This document shows, in pieces, positions 26,054 through 33,645 of a DNA stretch of 33,645 nt (position 1 is its first letter; each line of letters opens with the position of its first letter). The stretch covers positions 1-33,645 of the forward strand of contig CAMYJT010000004.1 of NCBI GenBank assembly GCA_947258785.1, given 5' to 3'. This DNA comes from an uncultured Gammaproteobacteria bacterium (GTDB lineage: Bacteria; Pseudomonadota; Gammaproteobacteria; Arenicellales; JAANXG01). The position numbers and the translations under genes were made by a program. The notes beneath the pieces are model-generated. The model ran no database searches, was not told where the DNA came from, and worked only from the letters and a program-made list of their open reading frames with translations.

Positions 26054-27565
26054 ATGTCGCTCGCCGTCGTCAACAGCCGGGCGCAAGTCGGGGTCCAGGC
26101 CCCGCCGGTCACCGTCGAAGTCCACCTTGCCAACGGCCTGCCTAATTTTTCCGTCGTCGGTCTGCCCGAGACCGCAGTGAAGGAAAGCCGCGAGCGGGTC
26201 CGCGGCGCCTTGTTGAACTCCAATTTTGAGTTTCCGGCGCGCCGGATCACGGTCAACCTCGCCCCAGCGGATCTGCCCAAGGAGGGCGGCCGTTTCGATC
26301 TGCCCATCGCCGTCGGCATTCTCGCCGCTTCCGGCCAAGTTCCCGCGGACGCATTGGGGCAATACGAATTCCTCGGTGAACTGGCCTTGACCGGTGCGCT
26401 GCGCCCGGTGCGCGGGGTGTTGACTGCCGCCATCGCTTGTGTGCCTGAACGGCGCGCGGTGATCACGGCGCCGGCCAGCGCCAATGAGGCGAGCCTGATC
26501 GACGAGGTAACGGTCTTTGCGGCGGAACATCTGCTACAGGTCAGCGCCCACCTCAACGGAATCCGTCCGCTCAGGCCCGCCGCTCGGCCGCAGTTACCGG
26601 TGCGGTCTCCGTCTGTGTTGGATCTCAGCGATGTCAAAGGCCAGTCACTGGCCAAACGGGCGCTCGAAGTGGCCGCCGCCGGCGGACACAATCTGCTGTT
26701 GATCGGTCCGCCCGGTACCGGCAAGTCCATGCTGGCGGCCAGACTGCCTGGATTGCTGCCCAGGCTGACCCGTGATGAGGCTGTCGAGACCGCCGCCGTC
26801 CGCTCGCTGGGTGCCACCGGGCTCGACCCGGGGGCCTGGCTGCAACGCCCGTTCCGTCGCCCCCACCACAGTGCCTCGGTGGCGGCGTTGGTCGGGGGCG
26901 GCGGCAATCCGCGTCCCGGGGAAATTTCATTGGCTCATAACGGCGTGCTGTTTATGGATGAACTGCCGGAGTTCGATCGGCGCGTGCTGGAATCGTTGCG
27001 CGAGCCGCTGGAAAGCGGCGTCATACACATCTCACGTGCAGCGGGGCAAGTCGTGTATCCGGCCGGGTTTCAATTGGTGGCGGCCATGAACCCCTGCCGG
27101 TGCGGCTACCTGGGCGACCCGGGGGGCCGTTGCGCGTGCACCGTGGAGCAGGTGCACAAGTACCGGTTGCGTGTCTCCGGTCCGCTGCTGGACCGCATCG
27201 ATCTGCACGTCGAGGTCCCGCCGGTGCCAGTCGAAGCGCTGCACGGCGTCGAGCCGGGGTCGGAATCTTCAGCCACGGTGCGCCGCCGAGTCGCTGTCGC
27301 CCGTGACCGGCAGGTCGCCCGCGCCGGATGCCTGAATCACGCTCTGGACGGCTCGGCGCTCGCGGACGCCTGCGCGCTCAGCCGGGATGCGCAGCGGTTC
27401 CTCGGCCGGGTGATGGACCGTCTAGGTCTGTCGGCGCGGGCCTATCACCGCATCTTGCGAGTTGCCCGCACGATCGCGGATCTGGCGGGGGCGGGGGAGA
27501 TCGGAGCGGACCACATTGGGGAGGCCGTGGGCTTCCGGGTGTTGGACCGGCCGCCCAGTTACTGA
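26054..27565 (+). CDS. comM: ComM/YifB-family AAA+ ATPase
   Basis: A 503-residue Mg-chelatase-like protein. An N-terminal Lon-protease-like domain (residues about 20-170, NFSVVGLPETAVKESRERVR) is followed by the AAA+ core with Walker A GPPGTGKS (218-225), Walker B VLFMDEL, a cysteine cluster NPCRCGYLGDPGGRCAC and a C-terminal ChlI domain ending GFRVLDRPPSY. ComM is a hexameric helicase promoting branch migration during natural transformation, and the family is widespread even in species not known to be competent. AAGGAGG precedes ATG 26054. A degraded copy of its last 140 bp lies at 28224-28366. Confidence 0.95.
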   Translation: MSLAVVNSRAQVGVQAPPVTVEVHLANGLPNFSVVGLPETAVKESRERVRGALLNSNFEFPARRITVNLAPADLPKEGGRFDLPIAVGILAASGQVPADALGQYEFLGELALTGALRPVRGVLTAAIACVPERRAVITAPASANEASLIDEVTVFAAEHLLQVSAHLNGIRPLRPAARPQLPVRSPSVLDLSDVKGQSLAKRALEVAAAGGHNLLLIGPPGTGKSMLAARLPGLLPRLTRDEAVETAAVRSLGATGLDPGAWLQRPFRRPHHSASVAALVGGGGNPRPGEISLAHNGVLFMDELPEFDRRVLESLREPLESGVIHISRAAGQVVYPAGFQLVAAMNPCRCGYLGDPGGRCACTVEQVHKYRLRVSGPLLDRIDLHVEVPPVPVEALHGVEPGSESSATVRRRVAVARDRQVARAGCLNHALDGSALADACALSRDAQRFLGRVMDRLGLSARAYHRILRVARTIADLAGAGEIGADHIGEAVGFRVLDRPPSY

Positions 27566-27678
27566 TGCCTACTGCCTGTACTGGCGATGCCTGCTGCTTG
27601 TAGGCAAGGTGTGTTCGTTGAAACCGGGAGGCAGGCCAAGATCGGATTTCGCACTGTCGATGCCTTGACAACGCAACG

Positions 27679-28128
27679 TCACGGCGCCGTGGCGGCCTTG
27701 GCGAAATTCCCAAGCGCACCGCTGACCTTCTGCAGCACTTGGTCGCACCCGGATATGTCGTGGCGCTTGGCCAGGTATTGCGGATCGTTGTAACTCAGCC
27801 AAACGTTACCGCTCTCGTCTTCAAAGATGAGCGCTTTCTGCGGCAGGTCGATGGCGACACGCTGGGCGCATTGCATAAGCGGTGTGCCGACTTTAGGGTT
27901 GCCGAAAATCACCAATTGTGTCGGTCTCAGTTTCATTCCCGCGTTTTGTGCACCGGCAGCGTGATCGACTCTGCCGAAAACACTCATCCCTTTTTTCTTC
28001 AATGCCGTCTCGAGCCGGTCTGTGGTTGTCGCAACATCATGTGCACTCTTTATATTAACCATGCCGTCAGCAGCCGACGCGACGCTAACCGGAATGGCCA
28101 TTACCAAAGCAATGATAAGTGTTCGCAT
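27679..28128 (-). CDS. exported DUF302 protein
   Basis: A 149-residue protein. The signal peptide (about residues 1-19, cleaved SASA|ADG-like) precedes a DUF302 domain: TTDRLETALKKKGMSVFGRVDHAAGA, LRPTQLVIFGNPKVGTPLMQ and LPQKALIFEDESGNVWLSYNDP (each broken by short loops). The family has a compact alpha/beta fold; its function is not settled, and I claim none. GGAG nine bases upstream supports ATG 28128. A perfect palindrome at 28149-28164 lies in the promoter region. The gene is flanked by comM on one side and by a decayed comM 3' copy on the other, suggesting it was inserted there. Confidence 0.88.
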   Translation of the reverse strand: MRTLIIALVMAIPVSVASAADGMVNIKSAHDVATTTDRLETALKKKGMSVFGRVDHAAGAQNAGMKLRPTQLVIFGNPKVGTPLMQCAQRVAIDLPQKALIFEDESGNVWLSYNDPQYLAKRHDISGCDQVLQKVSGALGNFAKAATAP

Positions 28129-28148
28129 GTGTTTTGCTCCCGAGGTTT

Positions 28149-28164
28149 ATAATCGACCGATTAT
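28149..28164 (-). promoter_or_regulatory. palindromic operator candidate upstream of the DUF302 gene
   Basis: ATAATCG-AC-CGATTAT is a perfect 7-bp inverted repeat with a two-base centre. It lies 20 bp before the DUF302 start codon and overlaps TATAAA/CATAAT -10-like sequences on the minus strand, where a dimeric repressor could block transcription. The regulator is unknown. Confidence 0.5.
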
Positions 28165-28223
28165 GACACAGACTTACGCGCGGGACCGCGCGCACTGCGC
28201 AAGCTATAGATCGTAGTGCGCTC

Positions 28224-28366
28224 GGGGTGTCGCGGCGCGGGAGCGCCAGCGCATCCTTCGGGTCGTGCGCATCAACGCGCATCTGGCGGGGGGGCATTGG
28301 AGCCGGATAAGTTGGGGAGGCCGCGGGTTTCCGGGTGCTGGAGCGGCGGCCCAGGGACCGATGCCT
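28224..28366 (+). pseudogene. decayed copy of the comM 3' end
   Basis: This stretch aligns base by base with the last 140 bp of comM and a few bases beyond (about 27426-27569). Shared blocks include CGCATC(C/T)T, GGATCTGGCGGGG-like (GCGCATCTGGCGGGG), TTGGGGAGGCCG(C/T)GGG, TTCCGGGTG(C/T)TGGA and CCCAG...GATGCCT. Substitutions and small indels break the frame (HIGEAVGFRVLDRPPSY is no longer readable in one frame). No rest of a second comM precedes it. It and the real comM end flank the DUF302 gene. Confidence 0.8.
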
Positions 28367-28489
28367 GGCGCGGCTGGTCTGAGGCGCAGTTTCATTTTCT
28401 CCACGTTGAGCGCGCGCGCGGTGAAACGAATTACACAGCACCCTCGATCTCCAATTATCCGCTACGCTTAATACTGAACTGTGCGGTGA

Positions 28490-29842
28490 ATGAGTACGAT
28501 GACGATGCCGAGGCATGTACGGATTCTGTTTATTGTGGTGGTGACGGTCTTGATAGTCGCCGTGGGCTACCGTCAAATGGGATTTACCGTGGCGCCGGTG
28601 TACGTCACCGCACGGGTGGAGCGTGGAGACATAATCAAAACTGTGGTCGCGACCGGAACGGTGAACGCTGTGGTCAGTGTGGCGGTTGGATCGGAGCTGT
28701 CCGGCCGGCTCGAACAGTTGTTCGTTGACTTCAACGACACGGTGCGCCGTGGGCAGCCGATCGCGCAGCTCGACCAGCAGGGCGTTCAGGCTGAAGTAAA
28801 CCGGGCAGCGGCAGCCCTCAATGTGGGACGCGCTGAATTGCAGATTCGGCAGGCGGGGGTTGAGCGGGCGGCCAGTGTCGTGGCGAGCCGGCAGGCCGAA
28901 CGTCGGGTCAAGCAGGCGAGGATCGCCCGGACGCAAGCTGTTTATGACGAAGCGAAACGAGCCCTGGCGCGCAAGTCGGCGCTGCGCGGCACCGGGGCCA
29001 TCGCGCAGGATGTCCTCGATCAGGTCAAGGCCGCGTTTGCACAATCCGAGGCCGATCTGAGGGCCGCGCAGGCCGTGATGCAGGTCCACGAGCAAGAGAT
29101 CGTCACCGCACAGGCGGACCTGCGGCGTGCCGAAGCCGAAAGATCGAACGCCGAAGCACAGATCGCTCAACTGGAGGCGGCGCTGCGGCTCGCCGAGGTG
29201 AAACTGGCGCGCACCGTCATCCGGTCGCCAATTGATGGAATTGTGATCGGCCGTGATGTCGACACCGGTCAAACAGTGGCGGCCAGCCTGGAGGCTCCCA
29301 AGCTGTTCACTATCGCCCAGGATCTCAAGGCGATGGAGGTGCACGCCAAGGTCGACGAGGCGGACATCGGGCAGATTCGGCTCGGCCAGCCGGCCGGCTT
29401 CACGGTGGACGCGTTTCCAAATCGGTCTTTCGCGGGACAGGTCGTCCAAATTCGTAAATCACCCGAGAAGGTCGACAACGTCGTGTCGTACACCGTGGTG
29501 ATCAGCGCCGACAATCCAGAGCTGCTGCTGCTGCCCGGCATGACCGCGTTGGTGCAGATTACCGTTCATCGCAGCCACAACGTCGTCAAGCTTCCCAATC
29601 GGGCTTTGCATTTCCGTCCCGGCGATGCAGCGGCCGGAGCAGCCGGCGAGGAACTGAACGGTGGTGCCGAGGGGGACCGGTCCGGGACTCCGGCAACGGT
29701 ATGGCGGCTCGACCGTAACGGCCGGCCGGTCGCGGTTCCGGTGCGGTTCGGAGCCAGCGATGCCCAAAGCACCGAGTTACAGGCCGGCAACTTAGCGGTC
29801 GGCCAGGAACTCGTCGTCGGTCGCCGGCAGTCCAGCGAATAA
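28490..29842 (+). CDS. MacA-like periplasmic adaptor (HlyD family)
   Basis: A 450-residue membrane-fusion protein. A single N-terminal membrane segment (ILFIVVVTVLIVAVGY, about residues 10-26) anchors it. The lipoyl/barrel-sandwich half-motif GDIIKTVVATGTVNAVVSVAVGSE-like region (about 45-70) is followed by a long alpha-helical hairpin (about 90-235, rich in Ala, Gln, Arg, Glu). The second lipoyl half (VIRSPIDGIVIGRDVDTGQTV) and a beta-barrel domain follow. It links an inner-membrane ABC exporter to an outer-membrane channel. The next two genes encode the ATPase and permease; no TolC-type gene is nearby. Substrate unknown. Confidence 0.9.
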   Translation: MSTMTMPRHVRILFIVVVTVLIVAVGYRQMGFTVAPVYVTARVERGDIIKTVVATGTVNAVVSVAVGSELSGRLEQLFVDFNDTVRRGQPIAQLDQQGVQAEVNRAAAALNVGRAELQIRQAGVERAASVVASRQAERRVKQARIARTQAVYDEAKRALARKSALRGTGAIAQDVLDQVKAAFAQSEADLRAAQAVMQVHEQEIVTAQADLRRAEAERSNAEAQIAQLEAALRLAEVKLARTVIRSPIDGIVIGRDVDTGQTVAASLEAPKLFTIAQDLKAMEVHAKVDEADIGQIRLGQPAGFTVDAFPNRSFAGQVVQIRKSPEKVDNVVSYTVVISADNPELLLLPGMTALVQITVHRSHNVVKLPNRALHFRPGDAAAGAAGEELNGGAEGDRSGTPATVWRLDRNGRPVAVPVRFGASDAQSTELQAGNLAVGQELVVGRRQSSE

Positions 29843-29851
29843 ATACTCGTC

Positions 29852-30586
29852 ATGCGCGGCGATTGCGGCCCGGTGGACAACGTTCCTCTGATCAAGACCG
29901 AACACCTGAGCCGGCAGCACCTGTCGGGGGGTGCAATGGTCCGTGCGATCAACGACATCCACGTTGAGATTTGGCGCGGCGAATTCGTGGCGGTGACGGG
30001 ACCGTCCGGGTCCGGCAAATCCACCTTGCTCAATGTCCTGGGGCTGCTCGATCGGCCGACGCAGGGGCGTTATCTGCTCGAGGGGCAGGACGTCAGCAGT
30101 CTCGACCCCGACCATTGTGCGGCAATTCGCAACCGGAAGATCGGCTTCGTGTTTCAGAGTTCCATATTGTTGCCTCGTACCACTGCGCTCAAGAACGTTG
30201 AATTGCCGTTGATCTACCGTGGTCTGTCCCGGGCGGACCGGTGGCGCTTGGCGGTGGAGGCGCTGACCAGCGTGGGACTTGCTCATCGATTGGATTTCCT
30301 GCCCAGCCAGCTTTCTGGCGGCGAGCAACAGCGGGTCGCCATCGCGCGGGCACTGGTCTCCGATCCACTGCTCGTCCTCGCCGATGAGCCCACCGGGGCG
30401 CTCGACAGCCGAACCGGGCGCGAGATCATCGACCAGTTGCAGAGGCTCCACCAGTCCGGTCGAACAGTGATCCTGGTTACCCACGACCGGCAGATTGCGG
30501 GATGCGCGGAACGCCATATCGCCATCCACGATGGCCGCGTCATCAATGACGACGGTACAGTGCAAGCGGCGGAGCCGTCGCTATGA
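29852..30586 (+). CDS. MacB/LolD-type ABC transporter ATP-binding protein
   Basis: A 244-residue ABC ATPase. Walker [10 protein letters not shown] (50-58), the Q-loop in [11 protein letters not shown], the signature LSGGEQQ (154-160), Walker [15 protein letters not shown] and the H-loop VTHD are all intact. The DEPTGALDS wording is typical of the MacB/LolD/FtsE group. It starts 9 bp after the adaptor gene and its partner permease starts 64 bp after its stop. Here the ATPase and permease are separate proteins, unlike E. coli MacB, where they are fused. Confidence 0.93.
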   Translation: MRGDCGPVDNVPLIKTEHLSRQHLSGGAMVRAINDIHVEIWRGEFVAVTGPSGSGKSTLLNVLGLLDRPTQGRYLLEGQDVSSLDPDHCAAIRNRKIGFVFQSSILLPRTTALKNVELPLIYRGLSRADRWRLAVEALTSVGLAHRLDFLPSQLSGGEQQRVAIARALVSDPLLVLADEPTGALDSRTGREIIDQLQRLHQSGRTVILVTHDRQIAGCAERHIAIHDGRVINDDGTVQAAEPSL

Positions 30587-30650
30587 CGCTGGCCTGGAGA
30601 TCGATGTTCGACCGCTGGGTCGGGCCGCAATTTCGAATCGGGATCTCGTC

Positions 30651-31886
30651 ATGACCTTGTCGGAAAACGCGCGCATGGCTTACGTGGCTTTGCGGCTGAA
30701 CCCGCTGCGCAGTGTGCTGGCGGTGTTGGGGATCGTCATCGGCGTGTCCGCTGTGGTGACGATGCTGGCGATCGGCAGCGGCACCCACGCCCGCATCATG
30801 AATCAACTGCAGAGTCTGGGTGCCAACCTGTTATATGTTCTGCCAAGGACCGATAGCGCCGACGGCGCACCCGTCACCCCGGTCGGACGCAACCCGTTGA
30901 CGGAAAGCGACGCCATGGCCATTGTGCGTGAGGTGCCGTTCATCGAGGTTGCGGCACCCACCGTTTCCGACTCGGCGAAAGTAGTGCGCGGCAATCGGAA
31001 CTGGTTGACCACGGTAGTGGGGACCATTCCCGAATTTCTGCGTGCCCGGCAGTGGGAGTTGGTCCAAGGCCGGTTATTTGACACCAACGATGTTGGGGCG
31101 GCGGCGAAGGTCGTGGTATTGGGTGCCACCGTGGCCGGGCGCGTGTTCGGTGTCGAGCCGGCACTGGGGCAGGTGGTCCGGATCGGCAATGTGCCGTTGA
31201 CCGTTATCGGTCTCCTGCGCGGTAAGGGGCAGGACCCGTTCGGTTGGGACCAGGACAATGTGGTCTACATCCCAATTTCGACGGCCAAGCTGCGGGTGAC
31301 CGGAAGTCCGCGGGGTGGCAATCGTCAGGCCGTCGGTCTGGTGTTGGTCAAGGTCGCTGACGCGGATTCGGTCGAGCGGGCGGCTGGACAGATCGTGGAG
31401 CTGTTACGCCGCCGGCACCGTCGATCGCCCGGCGACCGCGATGGATTCGTCGTGAAAAACATGGAGATGTTGATTGAGAAGCGTGATGAGACCGCGCGCA
31501 CCCTGACCCTGCAGTTGGCATCGCTGGCGTCGGTGGCCCTGCTGGTCGGGGGCATCGCAATCATGAACATCATGATCGTGTCGGTCACCGAACGAACCCG
31601 GGAGATTGGCCTGCGCCTGGCGGTTGGAGCGAAGCGGCGCGACGTGCGTAATCAGTTCCTGGTCGAGGCACTGATGATCTGCCTGGCCGGAGGCGCGGCC
31701 GGCGTCGCGCTCGGGATCGGCCTGACGGCCGGGTTTGCCTACGCGGGCGGTTGGCCCGTGATGATCGGCCCAGGTTCGATTGCCCTGGCCCTCAGCTCGG
31801 CGGTCCTCGTCGGGCTGTTTTTTGGCTATTATCCCGCCCACCAGGCGTCGCGGCTGGACCCGATTGTGGCGCTGCGGCACGAATAA
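30651..31886 (+). CDS. MacB-like ABC transporter permease (FtsX domain)
   Basis: A 411-residue permease from ATG 30651 (the frame is open further upstream into the ATPase gene, which I reject). One N-terminal membrane helix (NPLRSVLAVLGIVIGVSAVVTML) is followed by the MacB periplasmic core domain (about residues 45-270) and three C-terminal helices of the FtsX domain, with NIMIVSVTERTREIGLRLAVGAKRRDVRNQFLVEAL recognisable in pieces. The ending SRLDPIVALRHE is characteristic. It is a mechanotransmission-type exporter driving substrate out through the adaptor and an outer-membrane channel. A strong terminator follows 5 bp later. Confidence 0.92.
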   Translation: MTLSENARMAYVALRLNPLRSVLAVLGIVIGVSAVVTMLAIGSGTHARIMNQLQSLGANLLYVLPRTDSADGAPVTPVGRNPLTESDAMAIVREVPFIEVAAPTVSDSAKVVRGNRNWLTTVVGTIPEFLRARQWELVQGRLFDTNDVGAAAKVVVLGATVAGRVFGVEPALGQVVRIGNVPLTVIGLLRGKGQDPFGWDQDNVVYIPISTAKLRVTGSPRGGNRQAVGLVLVKVADADSVERAAGQIVELLRRRHRRSPGDRDGFVVKNMEMLIEKRDETARTLTLQLASLASVALLVGGIAIMNIMIVSVTERTREIGLRLAVGAKRRDVRNQFLVEALMICLAGGAAGVALGIGLTAGFAYAGGWPVMIGPGSIALALSSAVLVGLFFGYYPAHQASRLDPIVALRHE

Positions 31887-31891
31887 GATTC

Positions 31892-31925
31892 GGCAGCGCG
31901 CTGCGCTGGGCGGCTGCCTTTTTTT
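31892..31925 (+). terminator. intrinsic terminator of the MacAB-like operon
   Basis: A GC-rich stem (GGCAGC at 31892-31897 pairing with GCTGCC at 31913-31918) is followed immediately by seven T residues (31919-31925). An alternative short palindrome, GCAGCGCGCTGC, lies inside it. It sits 5 bp after the permease stop. The remaining roughly 200 bp up to the next gene show no other feature I can support. Confidence 0.85.
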
Positions 31926-32122
31926 CCAGGCAACTGGCAATCGGCGTTCTCGCACGGGCCAGCCGGACTTCCCCAAGGTCGTCCACGCTGTTCGTGTTCA
32001 CTCGCTCGTGCGCCGAAACGGGGTTGCCGGACATCGCTCAGTCTGATCGGTTCGAAGGAGCCGACTGTTGACGCGGGCTTGGTCTCGAACGTCGGCAAGC
32101 ACAATCGGATAGAGCTGGGTAA

Positions 32123-32914
32123 TCAGTTGCTTCGCAGCAGCCGAGTCAACCATTCGCGGCGGAATCGGCGCGCCGGCGCCACAGCTTGGATATCAGACAC
32201 CGGTTCACCGTGCACTAGATTGTTGGGATTGCCCACGGTGAGCACCTCGGCCGCCACGTCGCCGACCCAGAGTGCCAGGGTGTCGCGCGCCTTGGTCAGA
32301 GACGGCGCTCGGCCTTTGGGCCGGTGCGCGTCCGACGCGATCAAGTGCACATGGCCCGCTTGGCACCAAGCCCTCGATTGTTTTTGAATATGCAAACCGA
32401 AATCGCCGGTGCAGCTCTGTCCGGTAAGCTGTACTTTACATCCCCAACTGGCCCATTCGCTCAAGCGATCCGGGTGGCGCAGCAGCTCGGAGTTTCTCTC
32501 GGGGTGGGCAATGATGGGGGTGACGTTCTGATACAACAGCTGCTCGAGTATGGCCTCGGCGCCGGTGGGCACCGTGTGTTTAGGCAGTTCCACCAGCGCC
32601 GCCCGTCCCCGATCCGCGTAGGTGAGGGCATCGCCCTCAAGGATCTTTGACGGCAGCTCCGGCACCAAGTGGATTTCCGAACCCGGTACGAGTTGCAGCG
32701 GGACGCCGGCCTCGGCCAATCGCGTGCGCAGCTCGAGGACCGCCTTCAGTATTTTCGTTCTGCTGTTGGTGAACACGCCGTTCAGATGGTGGGGGGTGCA
32801 AACGATTGTCTCGATGCCGTCGCTGGCGGCGCACTGGGCCATAGACAGGGCCATATCTGTGTCGTGCGCGCCGTCGTCGATGCCCGGCAGGGTGTGATTG
32901 TGACAATCAATCAT
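32123..32914 (-). CDS. CpsB/YwqE-type PHP-domain tyrosine phosphatase
   Basis: A 263-residue PHP-fold metallophosphatase. The start MIDCHNHTLPGIDDGA carries the HxH metal motif (family: HxHxLPGIDDG), then TPHHLNGVF, VPGSEIHL, TPIIAHPERN and LIASDAHR supply further metal ligands. CpsB/Wzb-like members dephosphorylate the tyrosine-rich tail of the bacterial tyrosine kinase that controls capsule or exopolysaccharide chain length. No polysaccharide gene is within the window, so the role is inferred from family and from the adjacent surface-type gene at 33079. It diverges from that gene. Confidence 0.87.
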   Translation of the reverse strand: MIDCHNHTLPGIDDGAHDTDMALSMAQCAASDGIETIVCTPHHLNGVFTNSRTKILKAVLELRTRLAEAGVPLQLVPGSEIHLVPELPSKILEGDALTYADRGRAALVELPKHTVPTGAEAILEQLLYQNVTPIIAHPERNSELLRHPDRLSEWASWGCKVQLTGQSCTGDFGLHIQKQSRAWCQAGHVHLIASDAHRPKGRAPSLTKARDTLALWVGDVAAEVLTVGNPNNLVHGEPVSDIQAVAPARRFRREWLTRLLRSN

Positions 32915-33012
32915 AATTAGCGCCGGGCTCCACCCGGATTGATTCGGTCGTGCTCGAATTAAGCCTCTGATTTATAAGGGATCTAGGCCTTGTCGGAAGT
33001 CTAAAACTAATT

Positions 33013-33040
33013 TTGGATTTAATCCAATCTGTCCTATACT
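33013..33040 (+). promoter_or_regulatory. promoter of the FecR-domain gene with overlapping palindrome
   Basis: TTGGAT (33013-33018) and TATACT (33035-33040) are 16 bp apart. A perfect palindrome, TTGGATT-T-AATCCAA (33013-33027), covers the -35 box, and a related half-site ATCCAA-like stretch (TATCCAAT) lies downstream at about 33050. This is where a repressor or activator would act. The surrounding intergenic DNA is markedly AT-rich. Confidence 0.5.
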
Positions 33041-33078
33041 ATGTAGATTATCCAATAAAATTTGAGGAGTAACGAAGG

Positions 33079-33645
33079 ATGCTACCAGGAATACAGAAAT
33101 CATTCGTGATGACATTCGTCGCGGCTGTCGTGGGCTACAGCGGGATGGCGCACGCGGTCGATGCCTCCGCCATCGGGACCTTACGGGTTGACAAGCTCGC
33201 GCAAGTCGAGTCGAAGGGAGCGAAGTTTAACATCAGGGACGCCGAGTACGCGTTCTTCAGCGGCGATCGGGTCAGCACGAAAGCGAAAAGTTCTGCGGCG
33301 TTGCGCCTCGATGACGGCTACACGATGGTGGGCGAGAAGTCTTCGGTAGTGGTTGCGAAGACCGACAATGCCTATCACATCGATTTGCTGTCTGGGAGTA
33401 TCCGCTTCGGGTTCACCAAGGGTGTCCAGTTCGGGATCAGCGGCGCCGGGGTAACCGTTGAGCCGGTGGACTACCACAAGGTCGCCAGCGACGCATCGAT
33501 GGTCGAAGGCGCGATGACCGTCAAAGACGGCAATCCGGTGATCTACGTACAGCGTGGCCAGCTCAACGTACGCGGTAGCGCTGACGGACAGTTCCAGACC
33601 ATTGCCGCCGGCGAAGTGTATACGTTTGGACAGTCTGGCGGGGGA
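33079..33645 (+). CDS. exported FecR-domain protein (runs off the window)
   Basis: An open frame of 189 codons with no stop before the window ends. GAGGAG nine bases upstream supports ATG 33079. A signal peptide (about residues 1-27, FVMTFVAAVVGYSGMAHA, cleaved before VDAS) is followed by a FecR-like beta domain: GTLRVDKLAQVESKG, AEYAFFSGDRVSTKAKSSAALRLDDG, YHIDLLSGSIRFGF, with the GDRV...SSAALRL and LLSGSIRF pattern typical of the family. The domain is found in exported proteins with no iron-sensing role as well as in FecR itself; no sigma/anti-sigma features are visible. Function is unknown. Confidence 0.8.
   Translation, partial: MLPGIQKSFVMTFVAAVVGYSGMAHAVDASAIGTLRVDKLAQVESKGAKFNIRDAEYAFFSGDRVSTKAKSSAALRLDDGYTMVGEKSSVVVAKTDNAYHIDLLSGSIRFGFTKGVQFGISGAGVTVEPVDYHKVASDASMVEGAMTVKDGNPVIYVQRGQLNVRGSADGQFQTIAAGEVYTFGQSGGG

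Noticed and set aside
28216..28728. A 170-codon plus-strand open frame overlapping the comM remnant and the adaptor start
   Set aside because: The adaptor gene in another frame explains most of it, and the rest matches the decayed comM tail.

Overview
The window looks like a chromosomal segment of a free-living gammaproteobacterium, possibly of the Chromatiales/Acidiferrobacterales type; the order is inferred only from gene content and moderately high GC. Supporting signs are an MreBCD-PBP2-RodA elongasome operon, AmgK/MurU cell-wall recycling genes beside lptD-surA, GatCAB, a separate torF-glnK-amtB unit with a sigma-54 promoter, and ComM/UbiK. There is no phage, CRISPR array or secondary-metabolite cluster.

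Layout. (a) 1-2634 is accessory DNA: a higBA-type toxin-antitoxin pair with a palindromic operator in its promoter, then a DD(35)E transposase gene on the minus strand. Three copies of an 18-bp motif (GGTCACAYTCYGGTCAYA) lie outside and beside this block. It abuts the 3' end of tRNA-Arg(UCG), at 2635-2711. (b) 2765-6060, minus strand: gatC-gatA-gatB, the tRNA-dependent amidotransferase. (c) 6181-16531, plus strand: a tightly packed run of mreB, mreC, mreD, mrdA (PBP2), rodA, mltB, rlpA, a PBP5/6-type carboxypeptidase, a D-amino-acid transaminase, a YbeD-like gene and lipB, with many stop/start overlaps. It covers lateral wall synthesis, trimming, D-Ala metabolism and lipoylation. (d) 16543-19198, minus strand: an AraC-Ogt (Ada-like) repair protein, then amgK-murU (transcribed amgK first) for MurNAc recycling. 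(e) 19388-23015, plus strand: lptD-surA, outer-membrane LPS insertion and its chaperone, closed by a strong hairpin at 23048-23086. (f) 23176-25536, minus strand: torF-like barrel, glnK, amtB. A near-consensus sigma-54 element and a perfect NtrC-type palindrome lie upstream. (g) 25758-27565, plus strand: ubiK and comM. (h) 27679-28128, minus strand: a DUF302 exported protein, followed by a decayed second copy of the comM 3' end. (i) 28490-31886, plus strand: a MacA-like adaptor, an ABC ATPase and a MacB-like permease, ended by a T-tract terminator. (j) 32123-32914, minus strand: a CpsB/YwqE-type PHP phosphatase, divergent from (k) a FecR-domain exported protein starting at 33079 and running off the window.

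Most of the window is well-known housekeeping biology. The points that deserve a second look are regulatory or evolutionary: the NtrC/sigma-54 control region that places an outer-membrane barrel first in an ammonium operon, the displaced comM tail flanking the DUF302 gene, the iterated 18-bp motifs around the toxin-antitoxin/IS block beside a tRNA, two predicted leaderless transcripts, and palindromic operators upstream of the DUF302 and FecR genes. I did not find a convincing wholly new multi-gene system.
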